This document shows, in pieces, positions 59,577-64,000 of a stretch of 64,000 nucleotides of DNA (position 1 is its first letter; each line of letters opens with the position of its first letter). The stretch comes from Orbilia blumenaviensis (Eukaryota; Ascomycota; Orbiliomycetes; Orbiliales; Orbiliaceae). The stretch is taken from the NCBI GenBank assembly GCA_036872755.1, contig JAVHNS010000005.1:1736001-1800000 (forward strand), read 5' to 3'. A program made the translations under genes and the position numbers. The notes under the pieces are model-generated. The model saw only the letters and a list, made by a program, of their open reading frames with translations. It was not told the DNA's origin and searched no databases.

Positions 59577-61045
59577 TTACTTCGATTCCTCGGCGGGAGC
59601 AGCGGCCTCAGTTGTTTCGGTTTTAGGGGCAGCTTCAGTTGTCTCCTTTGGGGCGGCTGCATCAGCCTCGGCTTCACCACTGTCTGACGAGGTCCAAAGA
59701 GTGAGGTTATCGCGCAGGAGCTGCATGATCAGGGTAGAATCCCTGTAACTCTCCTCACTAAGGGAATCAAGCTCAGCGATAGCATCATCGAAGGCCTGCT
59801 TGGCAAGGTGGCAAGCACGATCGGGCGAGTTCAGGATTTCGTAGTAGAAGACGGAGAAGTTCAGGGCCAAGCCGAGACGGATTGGGTGAGTTGGGGTAAG
59901 TTCGGTTTGGGCGACATCGGTAGCCGACTACACAAACGTTAACTCTGAGCAATTTTGGGAAATATACAGTATAATACACACCTTGTAAGCATCGTGAGCG
60001 GAGCTGGCAGCGTCCTTGCGCTTGTCACCGCTGGCGAACTCGGCGAGATATCGGTGGTAATCTCCCTTCCTGCAAAAGGGGTTAGCTTATCAACGTCGTC
60101 GAAGGTGAAATGCGACAAAAAACTGACATTTTGTGGTAGAAGACCTTGGACTCGCCGGTCTCAGCCTTCTTGATGAGGTACTCATCAAGGACCTGGAGAA
60201 CGTCCTTGCAGACGTCTTCTAGCTCCTTTTCGATCTTGGAACGGTACTCGCGAATCTTGCCAACGTGCTTCTCGGATTTCTTGTGCTCCTCCTTCTGTTC
60301 AATGGAGGAGATGATACGCCATGAGGCTCTTCGGGTGCCGACGACGTTCTTGTAAGCGACTGAGAGAAGGTTGCGCTCGTCCATGGTGAGTTCACCACCA
60401 AGCTACCGACAACGTTAGAATTCTATACATTTCAGAGCTACCATCGCGCGTCGGGTGCTTACCTTGGCGACTTCCTATATACTCGGAGCGGTCATGTTTA
60501 GCGGGGTACAGCTTCCAAAGAGCATGCGATGCTTTAGTTTTTTTTACCTTCATGTACTCAACCATCTCTATAAACCGTGTTAGCTCACATGATCTATTTT
60601 TAAGGGGGCAAAGTAGTTTTCAGTGATTGCCTACCATCGTAACGTTCCGCCTGCTCGCACAACCTGGCGAGGAATGTTTTGCTATAGTTACTGCGTCAGC
60701 ATCGAAGAGCAGGATTCATCCGAGCTTCTATTCCACATATAGGAAACGCCCAGTAGCCGGAAAAGAACGGTTTAACCAACCTATCACGCTATAAGGAGAA
60801 AATCTCATTAGCATTCGACTCTAACAATCTGCTAGAACACCATTCAACATGTCCGATAGGACAACATGCATCGAGGGCCTCCCGTTTGGATGTCACATGC
60901 AACGGATCCTCTGCCCCGCTAAGGTATGCAGCAGAGAAAAGGTTTTGCGTTGTTATCCCCTCCGAACGGCTGAGACATGACGGAAGCGAGCCTGAGAGCA
61001 AAGAGAGACAGAACTGAGTCTAGTACGTACCTCGGTAGTGGCCAT
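59577..61045 (-). CDS. 14-3-3 phosphoprotein-binding adaptor
   Basis: Eight exons (61045-61031, 60788-60781, 60681-60635, 60567-60548, 60474-60463, 60402-60128, 60069-59982, 59927-59577) encode 271 residues. The protein matches the 14-3-3 family from end to end: [40 protein letters not shown] (14-3-3 signature 1), Lys52 and Arg59 of the phosphate pocket, [41 protein letters not shown] and [33 protein letters not shown] (signature 2). The tail is acidic and Ala/Thr-rich, ending APAEESK. 14-3-3 dimers bind pSer/pThr clients in cytosol and nucleus (Bmh1/2 in yeast, ArtA in Aspergillus). Exon lengths are 15, 8, 47, 20, 12, 275, 88 and 351 nt; the 8- and 12-nt microexons are required for the frame and for ERDSK and EVAK. 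Confidence 0.97.
60463..60474 (-). other. 12-nt microexon of the 14-3-3 gene
   Basis: The exon encodes EVAK, between a TATAG acceptor and a GTAAGC donor. Its neighbours end YMK and start LGGELT, so the family sequence YMKEVAKLGGEL needs it. It keeps the frame, so skipping would drop four residues from helix 2 without a frameshift. Confidence 0.85.
60781..60788 (-). other. 8-nt microexon of the 14-3-3 gene
   Basis: CGTGATAG, flanked by a TTATAG acceptor and a GTTGGT donor. It supplies Arg-Asp and two bases of Ser. Without it the reading frame from MATTE into [15 protein letters not shown] is broken. Very short exons need unusual splice-site spacing, here a 242-nt intron before it and a 99-nt intron after it. 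Confidence 0.8.
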
Positions 61046-64000
61046 TGTATATAGAGTGGATGATGGTGATGTGGAGTTCGGATGATGGGATGATGAAAAA
61101 GGTTTATCGATGGTTCTGCATAATCGATTAAAAGTGGTCAGCGAGGGGTTCGTTGAGTTTCCCAGTCAAACACCTTGACGGACGGGGTTGAGAGCTCGGA
61201 GGGAAGCTCCAGAGAGGCAGGAGGGGTTATGGAAGGACTACCTCGGGGAAGGTCGACAGGTGACTGAAGCTGGTGAAGCAGTTGACGATGGTAGTTCGAG
61301 GAGTAGAGGAGTTAATTCAGGGAGGATGTGAAGGAGAAGAGAATTCCAGAAGAAGAGGGAGAAAGAGAGAGGGAGAGAAGGGGAGAGGGAGGGCGTTGCC
61401 GTAAACAAATTTAATTTGAAGGGAGAAAAGCGAGCCCACTCAGAGCGAGAGAGAGACGGACCTGAGACCTCAGACCTCAGACCTCACTCGGACCAGTCTC
61501 AACAGCAACTGACCGTATTACTCGACTGTAACTTCACCTCACTTGACTACCTAGGTAGTCCCTCCGTTTACATCTGCGTTTGCGTTTACCTTCGTTCTCA
61601 TGCTCGCACAGTAAACTACTACCAACTCGAATTATCAAATACAGCATTGGTTTCCTTTATCCTCATCCTCATCCTCATCCTTCTCGTCCTTCTCGTCCTT
61701 CTCATCATCACGACCCTCAATTTTGTTTGTCCCTTCTTACGTACACGGATATCATATAATGCCCAGCATGAACGCAAGCGAGCGAGACTTTGCATTTCGC
61801 GGCGACACCGCGGTGCAGTGACAGTGGGGTGCCTTGAGGATCTCGACCCCTTCTTTCTTTCTATCCCCTTCTCTCTCTCCTGCTCAGAAAGGATGAATAC
61901 AGCTGCCTTTGTAGCTCATAGAAAGCTCGGGTATGGCGCAGTACCACGGATCCTTCATCCCATAAGTCCCTATGAGCTATTAAATTCGGTTTCCCGTAGA
62001 CGCTCTTTTTCGACGTTTGCTATTCGGACAAACATGGGATAAAAAATATGCAATATACAATACAAAAAAATCTTTACATCAATCGACGACAGGAGTGGAG
62101 CAACCCCAGTAGGCTCCCCGTCCCCCCCTCTAACGCAGGTTGATTGACGCTTTGCCTGTGCTTGCTGCTTGCTTGCTTGCTGGCTTCCCGCTGTGCAGCT
62201 GCAGTTTGCAGGCCATGCGCAGGTCACAGGATACACGGTTCCCTTCTTTCGAGGACAGATGCTTCCAGAAACAGCATGCTAGTCACACACACACATAGCC
62301 TTGGCTCCCAAGAACCGACTTCCCGTGTCTCTTCTATTCATTCTGTTCTGGCTGAGTTTTTTTGTGTGTGCTGGCTGTTCTGTTTTTTTTTTTCCTTCAG
62401 AGTTGCTGTCCTCGAACAAGGGCCGCCGCTATTCAAAGGCACATTTCATGCCGTCTCTCCTATCCCCGGGGCCCGATTGGCTGACGTGGTCCATGTTTAC
62501 GGGCGTACAACGAAACTAACTACCTTGACCAAACTGACTAAACACTTCATCTGCCATGGACCTTCGGACGGGGGCCACAAGAATAGTCTCCGTATGTTAT
62601 GTATGCATGGGGGGCACCGATGTCGACGCTCCGTCGTTGTCGACGTCAACCAGAGACATACATACATAGGCGCTTAACCAGGCATGGTCTTGGTTCGATT
62701 CTCTGTAAAAAGAGGCGGTTCTCCAGCATGCAGGCCCTTGTACGGCGTCAATGCACAGATGGGGGAGTCTAGCCTATATTCCCATCAAATCAAATTCGAT
62801 CGACTCAGGGTACGTATACGTAGGTACATTAAAATATACCGTCGACATGATAATTTGCAATCGTAGAAGCTTTGTTGAATTTAATATTTGCTTTGGGGGG
62901 GAAAAAGTATATCATCAATCCCGTTCCATCCCACGTCTACACACTGCTACACAGCCCCGTTGCACCTGTCCGTATCCCGTTCACTTTGGAGACCGCTGGC
63001 CGATGACCCGGTGGAGAGTGTCCGATCCTTTTTCTTATTTCATTCATTCTCTTTCACCAGAAGAGTGATCTTTGGGTGGGAAGAAAGCACAGGCCGCGGC
63101 CTCTCTCTCCCCAGCCAGTGGTTCGATACCCACGCTAACGGATTTGATGATTTGACCAGACCCACATATCACACTTTCCAGCAGGGGAAAGCTTAAAGCT
63201 TGTCCCGGTTCCGCGAACAAAATTTATGAATTAAAACTACTGCCACAAACAACTATCACTATATATTTATGCTCAGGTGACATCCCGACGACAAAGATCC
63301 TTTTCATTGTTAAATTAGCAGTGTCGTAACCTTCAAACCATCACACTAAGGAGCCGTATAGAGTCCTTCCGCGTTGATTTTTCCATGGCACTGCACCGCA
63401 CTATTGCATCTAAAAAAAATTGCCTACGTAGACCTTGGTCTGACCGCAATGTCGTGCCATATCTTCGCAGCGACGTCATCGGCATTACCCCACCGCACTT
63501 TCATGCTTCATGCAAGTTAACTTTTTTTCCCAACCAGTCCAACCAGCAGGAATCAAACCCGGCCCGGTGGCCGCCGCCTTACATGAAAGAAAACAAAAGA
63601 ATTCATTGACGTTTTTCGACGTAATAACCCATCAGCCGTTGTGGCGGGTCATTTGAGTGTGCTAAGACTTATACCAGAATTCGTGATATAGGCCCTCTCC
63701 CTGCAGGCGAAGCCTCATGTGCTGTCACTTTTCACCAGCCATAAGTGGCTTTGAAATTGTGGTTTCAAAATACCACACTACGCAACGCAACATATTAAAA
63801 CGCTGTGAAATCCGGATTCAGGCTGGCCTTGCAAGATTAAGCGATAGACACATACCTTACAAACCAAGACATATTCGCTTCCCCCCTTGCTACATACTAA
63901 CGGATATAAACATACATTCCAGGGAGTTAGTATCACGTTTTCGTGTCTAGACCCTAGTAAGAAGTCTGTCCCTTCCAGGCCTCACATGCTTTAACCAGCA
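61046..64000. other. 2.9-kb region upstream of the 14-3-3 gene to window end
   Basis: The first 400 bases are the promoter and leader of the 14-3-3 gene, with GA-rich repeats at 61330-61450 and CAGACCT repeats near 61462-61485. Farther out there are CATCCT/CTCGTCCTT repeats at 61660-61700 and CTTG repeats near 62165. GGTTCGAT motifs at 62693 and 63119 look like tRNA B boxes but have no matching arms. No gene found to the end of the window. Confidence 0.5.

Noticed and set aside
63100..63140. tRNA-like GTGGTTCGATACCCAC
   Set aside because: Only a four-pair hairpin with an eight-base loop; the upstream sequence has no A box or anticodon arm.

Overview
This window is nuclear DNA of a filamentous ascomycete (Pezizomycotina). 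The evidence is short spliceosomal introns (54-286 nt, GT..AG, often GTAAGT/GTATGT donors), a fungal-only gene set (CFEM protein, Egh16-like secreted protein, fungal CYP51, Atg1 with its Atg8-binding motif, GH26 mannanase with a fungal CBM1) and a dual-domain Chk2/Cds1 kinase. Genes are sparse: 15 protein-coding loci in 64 kb, separated by up to 9.7 kb of AT-leaning, microsatellite- and poly(A)-rich DNA. The class cannot be fixed from sequence alone; an early-diverging class such as Orbiliomycetes is a guess.

Layout. 0-8 kb: a GPI-anchored CFEM protein (+), then 6 kb with a long GAGGAT hexamer array inside a possibly decayed Ser-rich minus-strand gene. 8-11 kb: ATG1 (-). 11-20.8 kb: a gene desert. 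20.8-28 kb: an Egh16-like secreted protein, an intronless glutamine-synthetase-like enzyme and an intronless F-box protein (all +). 28.5-38.1 kb: a minus-strand run of CYP51 (ERG11), a CHK2/CDS1-type checkpoint kinase and mitochondrial methionyl-tRNA synthetase. 38.8-39.5 kb: an NTF2-like Mtr2/NXT1-type mRNA export protein (+). 42.9-46.5 kb: STE24 CAAX protease (+), an acidic/lysine-rich protein perhaps related to RPA14 (-), and mitochondrial ribosomal protein bL34m (+). 49.1-49.8 kb: a Ser-rich protein with repeated RRxS motifs (-). 53.7-55.7 kb: a secreted CBM35-GH26-CBM1 mannanase (-). 59.6-61.0 kb: a 14-3-3 protein (-) split into eight exons, two of them 8 and 12 nt.

The genes do not form a pathway or biosynthetic cluster. 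They are housekeeping genes (autophagy, sterol synthesis, DNA checkpoint, mitochondrial translation, mRNA export, prenyl-protein processing, 14-3-3 signalling) mixed with three secreted or surface proteins that fit a plant-debris or host-associated life (CFEM, Egh16-like, mannanase). I found no rRNA, convincing tRNA, CRISPR, intact transposon or clear novel multi-gene system. Gene models were built by hand-splicing across reading frames; every splice described keeps the frame and joins family-conserved sequence, but none has transcript support here.
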